Shown piece after piece: positions 8,607-16,781 of a stretch of 64,000 nucleotides of DNA. The stretch lies in the NCBI RefSeq assembly GCF_900141855.1, contig NZ_FQYU01000002.1, positions 558,001-622,000 of the forward strand. The letters are read 5' to 3'. The stretch's first letter is position 1; the number at the start of each line of letters is the position of its first letter. The translations under genes and the position numbers were made by a program. The stretch is from Pseudozobellia thermophila. GTDB taxonomy: Bacteria > Bacteroidota > Bacteroidia > Flavobacteriales > Flavobacteriaceae. A model generated the notes under the pieces. The model was given only the letters and a program-made list of their open reading frames with translations, made no database searches and was not told where the DNA came from.

Positions 8607-9200
8607 ATGCCTACTGATAATAAATTGGCCGAAGCATACGAACGGTTCGATGCGGCCAACAGCGAAGACCCAAATACCGAAACGTACCAAGGGAAGACCT
8701 ACCCCAAGGAAGTTCTTTACGCCATGAGAATGACCGAAAAACTGGGGCAATTTGCACCCGATGCTTCGGATGCCCTTAAGCTAACGGCCCGGTGTCAACA
8801 CATACGAAGGTGGGAGATACCCCGCAAGTCGTACGAAATGAACCGGGCGGGTTACCTCAGGTGGCGGCAAGAGCTCAAGAGGTTTCACGCCCAAACGGCC
8901 ACCGACATATTGAAGGAAGTCGGTTATGATGCGGAAACGATCGAAAAAGTCGCTTTTTTGCTGCAAAAAAAACAGCTCAAGAAAAACGAGGAAACCCAAA
9001 CCCTTGAAGATGTCATCTGCCTGGTGTTTTTGGAGCATTATTTTGAGGACTTCGCGCAAAGGCATCCCGAGGACAAACTGATCGACATTCTAAAAAAAAC
9101 ATGGCAAAAGATGTCCAAAAAGGGCCAGGAGGCCGCATTGCAGTTGCCCTTATCGGAAGATACGGTCCGTTTGGTCACCAAGGCCATCGAGACGGCTTAA
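8607..9200 (+). CDS. DUF4202 family protein
   Basis: A 197-residue soluble protein from the ATG at 8607 (a TTG three codons upstream is less likely). It shows the DUF4202 pattern: AYERFDAANSEDPN, then CQHIRRWEIPRKSYEMNR, RWRQELKRFHA, and a C-terminal helical part ending in LPLSEDTVRLVTKAIE. The His/Arg/Asp-rich motifs resemble an HD-like helical enzyme, but no function is established that I know of. It is 83 bp after nirD and 18 bp before the sensor kinase, so it is probably part of the nitrite reductase transcript. Confidence 0.82.
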   Translation: MPTDNKLAEAYERFDAANSEDPNTETYQGKTYPKEVLYAMRMTEKLGQFAPDASDALKLTARCQHIRRWEIPRKSYEMNRAGYLRWRQELKRFHAQTATDILKEVGYDAETIEKVAFLLQKKQLKKNEETQTLEDVICLVFLEHYFEDFAQRHPEDKLIDILKKTWQKMSKKGQEAALQLPLSEDTVRLVTKAIETA

Positions 9201-9218
9201 CCTCATAAACAACGGTTT

Positions 9219-11066
9219 GTGGACCCAACAAAGTACCAACACTCACTCGACAATACGACCTTTCTACGGATCCGTAAATGGTACCTATTGGCCTTGGCCG
9301 GCATAGCCCTGACCATTATCATCGCACAGATCCTCATTCAAATCCACCTCAACTCACAGCTGAACGACTCGAGGGTCATCAATGTGGCGGGACGGCAAAG
9401 GGCCTACAGCCAGAAGTTGGCCAAAGAGGCCCTCCTCATCAAAGATGGCTACCCGGGCGGCAACATAGCCACGATCGTCCCCGAACTCCAAAAGACGCTC
9501 ACGGTCTGGAAAAGCTCCCACAGGGCCCTGCAGGAAGGCAGTGATACCTTAAACCTGCCCGTGGAGGAGCACGTTGAGATTTTGGCCCTGTTCAAAAAAT
9601 TGGAGCCCTACCACGAAGCCATGGTAGGGGCGGCCGAAACCCTTATCGCATCCTTTAACGACCAAAGGCTAAACCAAGACCAGCTCGCCGTGCTGACCAA
9701 TAGTATTTTAAAGAACGAAAGCAGGTTCCTACAAGTGATGGACACCATCGTCAACCAGTACGATAAAAGGAGTAAGGCCAAACTGGAAAACCTAAAACGA
9801 AAGGAATACCTTCTGTTGGCCATCTCGCTTTGCATCCTGCTGTTGGAAATCGCCTTTATATTCAGGCCGCTGTCGATCCAGATCCGCAAGACCATTGCCA
9901 GTTTAATGCAGAGCCGGGCCGAATCGGAAAGGCAGGCCATGGAAACACAGCGTCTGTTCATAGAAAAGGAAAAGTCGTTAAAGGAACTTCAAGAGCTCAA
10001 CTTTGTAATCGACAATGCGGCCCTATTCGCAAGTGTGCGCCATGACGGCAGCGTCGTTTTTATCAGCAAGAAGTTCCTCGACTTGCTCAATATCAAATCG
10101 GGAGACCTGAACAGGCCCCTATCGGAAATACTCACAACCGACGAAGGGCAACAACAATACCTAAAGAAGGTGCTTCGGAACAATCGAAAAAACGTCATAC
10201 GCACCGAGGAAATACGCATTACGACGGTTTCGGGCGAAAACCATTGGTTGGACATGTCGATTGTTCCCATGCACCCGTCCAGTGAACAACAAAGCGTACT
10301 GATCCTCTGTTCCGATATTACCGAAAGAAAGAGGAACGCCCTAAAGCTGGAACAATTAAAACTGCAGAATTTTGAGGAGCGCATGCTCCAAAAAAGAATC
10401 CAGGCCAGCCAAATTGTCGAGTCGCAGGAAGAGGAACGCAAGCGCATTGCCAAGGACATCCATGACGGAATCGGCCAAATGCTTACCGCCCTCAAATTCA
10501 ATATTGAATCCATCGACCTTGAAAACAAGGTAAAAGCCGCCGAGAAAATAGATTACCTCAAGGCCTTGGCCTCCGATTTGATAAAGGGGGTCCGTACGGC
10601 CACCTTCAACCTGACACCGCCCGAGTTAAGCGACCACGGAATTTTTCCGGCCCTGCAAAAAATGACCGTCGAGCTTTCTAAGCTTACGGGAAAAAATATA
10701 CTTTTCGAAAACAAAACAGAGGGCCCCATTCGATTCGATTCCTTGGCCGAAACGAACATTTACAGGGTTACCCAAGAGGCGGTGAACAATGCCATCAAAT
10801 ATGCCGATGCCAATTACATCCTGGTTACCATCAACTATTCGGAGGGCATCCTTAGCGTAGTTATCGATGATGATGGCAAGGGCTTCGATACCTCAGTGGT
10901 AAATAGGCCCCCACAAAACAACAGCGAAGGGGGGATGGGCCTGTTCTTTATGAAAGAGCGTATCAGTTACATCAACGGACGCCTATTCATTACCTCTGAA
11001 CCGGGAAAGGGCACCCGGGTCACCATCAATTATAATACAGAACAGAACGAACTTATAAAAACATAG
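9219..11066 (+). CDS. NarX-like membrane sensor histidine kinase (PilJ/NIT-like sensor, PAS, HisKA_3)
   Basis: A 615-residue protein with GTG start at 9219. TM1 is about 21-43 and TM2 about 197-218. Between them the sensor begins with RVINVAGRQRAYSQKLA, the motif shared by PilJ-type domains and close to the nitrate-binding P-box of NarX/NarQ. It is followed by a linker helix, a PAS domain (about 260-370), a HisKA_3 dimerisation domain with His415 in KDIHDGIGQML, and a HATPase domain with NNAIKYA and GGMGLFFMKERI. HisKA_3 kinases usually pair with NarL/FixJ regulators, which points to the regulator at 766-1437. Placement after nirBD supports nitrate or nitrite as ligand (inference). Confidence 0.85.
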   Translation: MDPTKYQHSLDNTTFLRIRKWYLLALAGIALTIIIAQILIQIHLNSQLNDSRVINVAGRQRAYSQKLAKEALLIKDGYPGGNIATIVPELQKTLTVWKSSHRALQEGSDTLNLPVEEHVEILALFKKLEPYHEAMVGAAETLIASFNDQRLNQDQLAVLTNSILKNESRFLQVMDTIVNQYDKRSKAKLENLKRKEYLLLAISLCILLLEIAFIFRPLSIQIRKTIASLMQSRAESERQAMETQRLFIEKEKSLKELQELNFVIDNAALFASVRHDGSVVFISKKFLDLLNIKSGDLNRPLSEILTTDEGQQQYLKKVLRNNRKNVIRTEEIRITTVSGENHWLDMSIVPMHPSSEQQSVLILCSDITERKRNALKLEQLKLQNFEERMLQKRIQASQIVESQEEERKRIAKDIHDGIGQMLTALKFNIESIDLENKVKAAEKIDYLKALASDLIKGVRTATFNLTPPELSDHGIFPALQKMTVELSKLTGKNILFENKTEGPIRFDSLAETNIYRVTQEAVNNAIKYADANYILVTINYSEGILSVVIDDDGKGFDTSVVNRPPQNNSEGGMGLFFMKERISYINGRLFITSEPGKGTRVTINYNTEQNELIKT

Positions 11067-11070
11067 TCAG

Positions 11071-11436
11071 ATGAAGATAAGGATCAGGGGAAATTCGGTA
11101 CGGTACCGACTGACCAAGACCGAAGTAGCGACTTTCTGCCAAACGGGACATTACACCGAAACCACACTTTTCAATACCCAAAAACTGGTCTACGAACTGC
11201 GTTCAAAAAAGAACATTGCGGGACTTCAGGCCGACTTTGTCGATAATACGATTACCGTATTCGTCCCCGAAAAGGAAGCCGACACTTGGGCCGATAGCCC
11301 CAAGGTGGGCTTTAAAAACGAGTATAAACTCGATACGGGAGGGGTTTTGTCCCTCTTGGTCGAGAAGGATTTTGTTTGTTTGGACGAAAGGGACGAGGAC
11401 GAATCGGACAATTATCCGAACCCCTTGGCCGAATAA
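11071..11436 (+). CDS. Small conserved protein of unknown function (DUF7009-like)
   Basis: A 121-residue soluble protein with no signal peptide or membrane segment. It opens with MKIRIRGNSVRYRLTKTEV and has alternating short strands and a very acidic tail (DERDEDESDN). I recognise it only tentatively as the DUF7009 family; its function is unknown. The ATG lies 5 bp after the sensor kinase stop, so the two are almost certainly co-transcribed and it may modulate the kinase or nitrite reduction. Confidence 0.65.
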   Translation: MKIRIRGNSVRYRLTKTEVATFCQTGHYTETTLFNTQKLVYELRSKKNIAGLQADFVDNTITVFVPEKEADTWADSPKVGFKNEYKLDTGGVLSLLVEKDFVCLDERDEDESDNYPNPLAE

Positions 11437-11455
11437 GGTCCACCTAAACAAGGGA

Positions 11456-11481
11456 ACCGTTCGTCTACAGTAAACTCCCAT
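11456..11481 (+). promoter_or_regulatory. LytTR-type element upstream of the receiver-only regulator
   Basis: ACCGTTCGTCTACAG (11456-11470) and the following bases to 11481 match a second copy at 13335-13360 at 23 of 26 positions. ACCGTTCGT fits the published LytTR half-site consensus [TA][AC][CA]GTTN[AG][TG]. It lies about 70-95 bp upstream of the ATG at 11550. A LytTR regulator is encoded at 12229-12939; binding is inferred. Confidence 0.5.
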
Positions 11482-11549
11482 CCGTCGACAAGGGCGTTCT
11501 TTTTCGACCTTATAGTGCGAAGTTTGTCCTTCACTCAATTACAAAAGCC

Positions 11550-11951
11550 ATGAAGATCCTTTTTATAGAAGACGACCAAGTGGAGACCATGAAGATGAAA
11601 CGAACGGTTGCGAGACTAAAATCCAAACACGAGCTCGTTATGGCCGGCAACGGTCAGGAGGCCCTCGACCTATTGGAATCAAGTACCCGCTTGCCCGACC
11701 TCATCCTCTTGGACCTGAACATGCCCCGAATGAACGGGAACGAGTTCTTAAAAATCATTAAGCAAAACGATACCCTTAAGTACATACCTGTGGTCGTACT
11801 TACCACCTCACAGAACCGGGACGACCTGGTCGAATGTTATTGTTCGGGAATAGCGGGTTATGTAATAAAACCATTGAAGTACGAAGATTACGTAAAAAAG
11901 ATGGAGAAGATATTCGGTTATTGGGAGGCCATCGACCTGATTCCCGCCTAA
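11550..11951 (+). CDS. Receiver-only response regulator (Rcp1/CheY-like)
   Basis: A 133-residue single receiver domain: acidic pair ED7-8 in LFIEDDQ, phospho-acceptor Asp55 in LILLDLNMPRMNG, conserved Thr in VVLTTS and Lys in YVIKPLKYEDY. There is no output domain, so it acts by protein interaction or as a phosphate sink. It follows the kinase and small protein by 113 bp and has a LytTR-type element in front. It could be an alternative partner of the kinase at 9219 or a relay component for the LytTR regulator downstream; neither is shown by sequence. Confidence 0.9.
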   Translation: MKILFIEDDQVETMKMKRTVARLKSKHELVMAGNGQEALDLLESSTRLPDLILLDLNMPRMNGNEFLKIIKQNDTLKYIPVVVLTTSQNRDDLVECYCSGIAGYVIKPLKYEDYVKKMEKIFGYWEAIDLIPA

Positions 11952-12228
11952 CCGGCCCCTCCTTTGCCCAAATGGCGGCCCACCACCGCTTCCCCTATAT
12001 CGACACCAACATCCTTTACCTCCATTGAACCTTGTACCCTCCCCTCACCCCTTCGAGCCGTTTTGGGCAAGACGGAAGCCACTTCAAAAGGGACAAATAA
12101 TTCGCTTCGCACACAATTACCGTAGCCCGTATTCCGTTATCAAAGGGCCCGCCGTTGTAACTATTGTCCGATTTGTAGAATATTATAGTTAACTTAATAG
12201 GGTATTTTCGAAAAGATAATTCGCTATT

Positions 12229-12939
12229 ATGAACTGTATTATTGTCGACGACGAGGCTTCCTCAAGGGCTATAGTAAGCCATCTTTGTGCCAAGATTCCC
12301 GATTTGGATGTCATAGAACTGTTTGAAAACGCCATTGACGCCATTAAATTTCTTAATCAAAACGAAGTCGACATTGTCTTCTTGGATATTCACATGCCCG
12401 GGTTTACCGGGGTAGATTTTATCCAGACCCTCAAAAACCCACCCCATATAGTCTTGACCACCTCCAATACGGAATTCGCCATAGAAGCATACGAATACGA
12501 GGCCATTGTCGATTATTTGGTAAAGCCCATTACCCACGATCGTTTCCAAAAATCCGTTCAGAAACTAAAAAAAGTAATGTCGAGGGAGCCCCTGCCCGCC
12601 GACAAGGACGAAAAGGCCACTTATGGGGCCGACGAGCTTTACATCAACATCGACCGCCGATTAATAAAGCTCAAATGCAACGAAATCCTGGTTGTGGAAG
12701 CCAAGGGCGACTATATTGAGATAAAGCTTGAAAAGGATACGCATCGCGTTCATACGACCTTAAAGAAGATAAAGGGCAAACTCCCCGAAAAGACCTTTTT
12801 ACAGATCCATCGGTCGTTTATCATAAACTTCAACAAGATCATCGATATCGAAGACAACAGCGTCTTGATCGGAAAAAACGTAGTGCCCATCAGCCGTTCC
12901 AACCGCCCCGAACTGATGCGCCGCCTGAACCTGGTATAG
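12229..12939 (+). CDS. LytTR-family response regulator
   Basis: A 236-residue protein with an N-terminal receiver (acidic VDDEA, phospho-acceptor Asp53 in IVFLDIHMPGFTG, Lys in YLVKPITHDRF) and a C-terminal LytTR DNA-binding domain (about 135-235; VEAKGDYIEIKL, IHRSFIINFNKI, VPISRSNRPELMRRL). No LytS-type histidine kinase is next to it, so it is an orphan here. Two near-identical LytTR-type sites flank it, at 11456 and 13335, suggesting that the receiver-only regulator and the flippase gene are its local targets. Confidence 0.92.
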   Translation: MNCIIVDDEASSRAIVSHLCAKIPDLDVIELFENAIDAIKFLNQNEVDIVFLDIHMPGFTGVDFIQTLKNPPHIVLTTSNTEFAIEAYEYEAIVDYLVKPITHDRFQKSVQKLKKVMSREPLPADKDEKATYGADELYINIDRRLIKLKCNEILVVEAKGDYIEIKLEKDTHRVHTTLKKIKGKLPEKTFLQIHRSFIINFNKIIDIEDNSVLIGKNVVPISRSNRPELMRRLNLV

Positions 12940-13472
12940 TTCTTCCCCGCCTTGCTTCCATTGGATAATTTGGCATGCCCACTTGGCACCGTCCAAGGCC
13001 ATCGGCCCATGACCTGCCCCTATCTATCTTGCGGCATCATCCCAATAATTCCCCCAACCGTCTACACAAACTTTCCGTTTGTCGATTCCCCTCCCCTTAA
13101 TGCTATGGAATGGGCGACATTTGCCCTTCACCATTTGGGCCATGCCCGGTAAACAATATGGGTTAATTCATCGGTTGTACACTTAATGTTTTGGTTCGGA
13201 GCGTGCAACCGCCCCTAGGACAATCAAGCTACTTGGCTTGGTTGTCCTTTTTTTATGGTCCGCCTATTAGGGAAACACCTTCCTCCACAGACAGTCCAAA
13301 ACCATGTCTTACAATTACTTACAGTACAAAAATTACCGTTCGTCTACAGCAAATGCCCATTTACCTAGATGCGGCCGTCCATCTACCTTCATCTAGGGAT
13401 ATTTGCATGGATTCGATACACGGTTCATTCGATCCACCAGCAGTCAACACTATTTATCCGAAAAAAAGAAGT
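12940..13472. other. 533-bp intergenic region with LytTR-type element(s)
   Basis: No convincing gene is seen. Short ORFs here lack any recognisable domain. It contains the LytTR-type element at 13335-13360 and a diverged related stretch near 13056-13085 (ACCGTCTACACAAACTTTCC followed by CCGTTTGTCG). The remainder is low-information, C-rich sequence. Confidence 0.5.
13335..13360 (+). promoter_or_regulatory. LytTR-type element upstream of the flippase gene
   Basis: ACCGTTCGTCTACAG (13335-13349) is identical to 11456-11470, and the next 11 bases match at 8 positions. It lies about 110-140 bp before the likely flippase start at 13473. The half-site fits the LytTR consensus; regulation by the protein at 12229-12939 is inferred. 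Confidence 0.5.
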
Positions 13473-14573
13473 ATGAGCCTTGCCCCCATAAAAATCAAAG
13501 AAACGACCCCAGAAAGTTTAATCATAGGCAGTGTGCTTTTGGCCAGTGGGGCCAGCTACCTTTACAACCTGCTGCTCGGGCAGGTATTGGGTCCCGAATC
13601 CTTTGCCGAGGGTGCCCAGCCCATAACCCTTCTGATCGCCGTGGCCTTTGCCGGGATGGTACTGCAAGTATTCGCGATACGCTTCGGTTCGTTTTTTGAA
13701 AAAAACAGGCCCTTTAGCAATTTTAAGGTCCCCTATACCTGCGGTGTGGCCCTGGGCCTAATTCTCCTCACCTCAGGTCTGTTCTACCTGACCGAGCTTA
13801 AGGATTTTTTTCCTTCGACGAGCTGGGGCTCCCTTATGGTTCTCAGTGCCTCCTTGCCCGTTTGCCTTGTTAAGCGGCTCATGCCCGGTAGTTTCCTCAG
13901 CCCCTTTAAAGGCTCCGTTGACAACAACTCCAAAGAGCAGGCCAAAAAAATACTATATCTAGTACTTCTGGCCACAGGGTACGAATTCGTTCAAATAATC
14001 ATCAAGAACAGCGATATCGTACTGGTGAGCCATTTCTTTAACCAGGCCGATACGGCCCTTTATACGTCCATGGCCCTGATTGGAAGGGCGATTTATGCGG
14101 TGGCCTGGGTTTTTCTTCTGTTGTTTTCCCTTACCGTGGTGATCAAGCACAAAAAAGGAATACCCACGATTCCCTTGGTCAAGAAATTCATCGGATACCT
14201 TGGTTCGCTACTGGCCCTTATCGTATATGCGTGTTACCTATTTCCCGAGAGTATTATCGAGCTCTTCTTCGACGAAACCTACCTATCTGCCTCGCAGTTG
14301 CTTTGGCAATTGGGACTTGCCGTTTCCCTTTTCGTCCTATCCAATATTTTTACCTACTATTTTTTAGTTACGGGAGAATACCTCCCCGCCTTTTTTTCCA
14401 CCGTGGTCGGAGTCATCCAGATGCTGCTCATTCTCGTTTTTAACGATAGTATCAGTTTGGTCGTACAGCTTCAAATAATTTCAATGATGGCCTTGTTAAG
14501 TGCGCAAATCCTGTTCTTTTACAGCAAGACGACGAGCTTCGTAAAACCCGGTCTACACCTGAACCAAAATTGA
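13473..14573 (+). CDS. MOP-superfamily flippase-like membrane protein (short)
   Basis: A 366-residue polytopic membrane protein from the ATG at 13473; a longer in-frame reading from 13191 runs through the regulatory element and is rejected. The pattern resembles Wzx/polysaccharide flippases: ASYLYNLLLGQVLGPESFAE near the N-terminus and IIKNSDIVLVSHFFNQADTALYTSMALIGRA in the middle (positions about 160-190). About 10 hydrophobic segments are visible. It is shorter than usual flippases (around 420-500 residues); the segments normally found between the N-terminal bundle and the central motif seem to be missing. Function as an oligosaccharide exporter is inferred. Confidence 0.62.
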   Translation: MSLAPIKIKETTPESLIIGSVLLASGASYLYNLLLGQVLGPESFAEGAQPITLLIAVAFAGMVLQVFAIRFGSFFEKNRPFSNFKVPYTCGVALGLILLTSGLFYLTELKDFFPSTSWGSLMVLSASLPVCLVKRLMPGSFLSPFKGSVDNNSKEQAKKILYLVLLATGYEFVQIIIKNSDIVLVSHFFNQADTALYTSMALIGRAIYAVAWVFLLLFSLTVVIKHKKGIPTIPLVKKFIGYLGSLLALIVYACYLFPESIIELFFDETYLSASQLLWQLGLAVSLFVLSNIFTYYFLVTGEYLPAFFSTVVGVIQMLLILVFNDSISLVVQLQIISMMALLSAQILFFYSKTTSFVKPGLHLNQN

Positions 14574-14580
14574 TCGGCAC

Positions 14581-14613
14581 AAAAAAAGGGAACGGTGTTT
14601 TTTTCGTTCCCCT
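14581..14613. terminator. Bidirectional intrinsic terminator
   Basis: GGGAACG (14588-14594) pairs with CGTTCCC (14605-14611) around a T-rich loop, with an A-run before it. It sits between the convergent flippase and lipocalin-like genes and could serve both strands. Confidence 0.7.
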
Positions 14614-14635
14614 TGTACTTTTACCATGGTAGGCC

Positions 14636-15148
14636 TTATTGAAGGCTATACGTAAAACTGACCTCGGTCTGCACGATATTGCCGCTAACGTCGGTTACAT
14701 TAAAATTTTCCTTGAAAACAAATTCCGTATTATCCTCGTTCAGTTCAATAACCAGGTACTGTTCGGTACAAGAGCCCACCAAGCCCAATGTCGAACCGGC
14801 GAGTTGCCAGGTGCCGCTCAAATCGACGGTTCTTTCACAATCGGTAGCTTTGAGACTTTGTTTGAAGCTATAGGTCCGGTCTGTAGCAAAGGTATAGGCC
14901 CCATCCCTTTGGCAATCGGAATACTGATCAAAAATGTTGGTCGAGGGGTTGTCTTCCCCATCATCGGTGAGATCGACCTCGGTATCGGCCATTATGTCGG
15001 TGAGCAGCCATTCCCCTACCATTTTCTCCTCACTGGAAGCTAGGGGTCCGCTATAATTTTCGGGGCACTCCACACTATTGTCCGTGTTACATGCCGTCAA
15101 GGTAGCCAACGAGGCCGCAAGGCCCAATATACAAACTCGTACTTTCAT
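14636..15148 (-). CDS. Lipocalin-like lipoprotein
   Basis: A 170-residue protein with a lipoprotein signal peptide (lipobox ending LTAC, Cys20). The mature part has the lipocalin-like layout common in Bacteroidetes: a GEWLLTDI opening strand, DGAYTFATDRTYSF, LSGTWQLAGSTLGLV and a final strand. The Cys pairs suggest a disulfide-stabilised periplasmic or surface protein. Function is unknown. It is monocistronic, convergent with the flippase. Confidence 0.7.
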   Translation of the reverse strand: MKVRVCILGLAASLATLTACNTDNSVECPENYSGPLASSEEKMVGEWLLTDIMADTEVDLTDDGEDNPSTNIFDQYSDCQRDGAYTFATDRTYSFKQSLKATDCERTVDLSGTWQLAGSTLGLVGSCTEQYLVIELNEDNTEFVFKENFNVTDVSGNIVQTEVSFTYSLQ

Positions 15149-15313
15149 AAAATTACAGTTAAGATTAGGTTCTTATAAAAGATGATGATTTGGCCAATTG
15201 GTTGCTTCAACTACCCCTACTTTGCCCCCAAACATGAACAAAAACCTAACCCACGCCCCCAAAGGCCCATATAACCATGTTCTTTTTGGGGGACTCATCT
15301 TTGAAAAGGTGCC

Positions 15314-15961
15314 CTACCACCTCCTTAAGGTATAGGCACTGTGCCAAAATTCGTATTCCAATCGACTGGCGGTAATAAAGGCTTCGGTCATGGCCTGTCG
15401 TTGTTTAGGGGTACACCCTAGGGCTATGCGGTCGCTGATGGCTACCGCCCGTTGGGTAATTAGACCGAATTCCTCACCCGCATAGGTATCGATCCACTTT
15501 TGGTAGGGGTTGTTGTCCGACACTTGGTTCGAATAGATATGGTCGCCCACCTCCTTATAGATCCAGAAACAGGGCAGTACCGCCGCAATGGCCACCTCAA
15601 CGGGTTGCAAGGCCGCCGTACTTTTCAAAAAATGCCCATAGTGGTGACAGGTAGGTTGAATGCTGCCCCTTTCCTTTAGGCCATAACCCTCAAAATACGA
15701 TTCGTGCAGGGCTTTTTCGACGACCACGGCCCCCTCGGCAAATTTGATGAAGGCCAAGGAGTCTTCAAGGTCATGGGTCCTTGCAGCGATTATGGCCAGG
15801 GCCCTTCCGAACTGATCCAAATAATGTGCATCTTGAACCATGTAGAACTGAAATTTTTCCAAGGGAAGAGATCCCTTCATGAGTTCTTCGATAAAGGGCA
15901 TTTCGATAATCTTTTGATAGATGGGCCCGATTTCTTGCCATGCTTTAGTGCTCCAATTCAT
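15314..15961 (-). CDS. tenA: Thiaminase II / aminopyrimidine aminohydrolase TenA
   Basis: The 215-residue all-helical protein has the TenA residues: MVQDAHYLDQFGRAL early, the catalytic Cys in AAVLPCFWIYKEVG, and YAGEEFG near the C-terminal third. It hydrolyses aminopyrimidines from degraded thiamin to HMP for salvage. It overlaps the 3' end of thiD by 17 bp and is the last gene of the riboswitch-controlled operon. Confidence 0.93.
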   Translation of the reverse strand: MNWSTKAWQEIGPIYQKIIEMPFIEELMKGSLPLEKFQFYMVQDAHYLDQFGRALAIIAARTHDLEDSLAFIKFAEGAVVVEKALHESYFEGYGLKERGSIQPTCHHYGHFLKSTAALQPVEVAIAAVLPCFWIYKEVGDHIYSNQVSDNNPYQKWIDTYAGEEFGLITQRAVAISDRIALGCTPKQRQAMTEAFITASRLEYEFWHSAYTLRRW

Positions 15962-16781
15962 TTTTTTTCAATTCCAGTGGGTTATAAAAATGGTTGAGTG
16001 GCCCGTTGCCCTTACCTACCTTAACGTCCTTGCCAAACCCGATCGCCTTGTCTACATAATCCTGGGCTTTGGCTATGGCCCCGAGCAACGTTTCCCCCCG
16101 GGCGATGTAACTGGCAATCGCCGATGATAGGGTACAGCCTGAACCGTGGGTGTTCGCGGTCACATATTTTTCGAAGTGAAATTCGTGCACCTGTCCATCT
16201 TCCGCAAAATACAGCGATGTTAGCCTTTCCGTCTTTAAATGACCTCCTTTTAAAAGTAAGGAACGTGCACCCCGTTTTTTAATTTGTTCGCCCGCGACGT
16301 ACATGTCGTCCACGCTTTCAATTTGCATTTCGGCCAAAATGGACGCCTCATCGAGATTCGGGGTAATGACATCGGCCAGGGGAATCAGTTTTTCCACTAT
16401 GGTAGCGATGGTATCGTCCTCGATCAATTTATCCCCGCTCGTCGCAACCATTACCGGGTCGAAAACCAAAGGGGTTCGCCGGTATTTACCCAAGGAGGCC
16501 ACAATGGTTTCTACCAGTTCTTGGGTATGTACCATGCCGATTTTTACGGCATCGGGAAAAATATCGTCAAAAATGGACTCTATCTGTTCCGCTATGGCCT
16601 TATGGGGAATGGGATAAATGGCCTTGACCCCTGTGGTATTTTGAACGGGCAGTGCGGTCAGTACCGAAGTCGAATAACAACCGAGTGCCGATGCCGTCTT
16701 GATATCGGCTTGAATTCCCGCCCCCCCGCTCCCGTCAAAGCCGGCAATGCTCAAAACGGATGGATAGCTATATTTTTTCAT
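15945..16781 (-). CDS. thiD: Hydroxymethylpyrimidine kinase / HMP-phosphate kinase ThiD
   Basis: A 278-residue ribokinase-fold enzyme. The start is the ATG at 16781 (MKKYSYPSVLSIAGFDGSGG), overlapping the thiE stop as ATGA; a longer reading from 16868 lies inside thiE and is rejected. Motifs: SIAGFDGSGGAGIQADIKT at the substrate site, VFDPVMVATSG, and the catalytic NTHGSGCTLSSAIAS. It phosphorylates HMP twice to HMP-PP for ThiE. Confidence 0.95.
   Translation of the reverse strand: MKKYSYPSVLSIAGFDGSGGAGIQADIKTASALGCYSTSVLTALPVQNTTGVKAIYPIPHKAIAEQIESIFDDIFPDAVKIGMVHTQELVETIVASLGKYRRTPLVFDPVMVATSGDKLIEDDTIATIVEKLIPLADVITPNLDEASILAEMQIESVDDMYVAGEQIKKRGARSLLLKGGHLKTERLTSLYFAEDGQVHEFHFEKYVTANTHGSGCTLSSAIASYIARGETLLGAIAKAQDYVDKAIGFGKDVKVGKGNGPLNHFYNPLELKKNELEH

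Noticed and set aside
12952..13152. Small plus-strand ORF in the gap before the flippase
   Set aside because: No homology signal, no promoter, unusual composition; treated as non-coding.
13191..13472. N-terminal extension of the flippase by 94 codons
   Set aside because: The extension has no membrane segments, runs through the LytTR-type element and includes low-complexity sequence.
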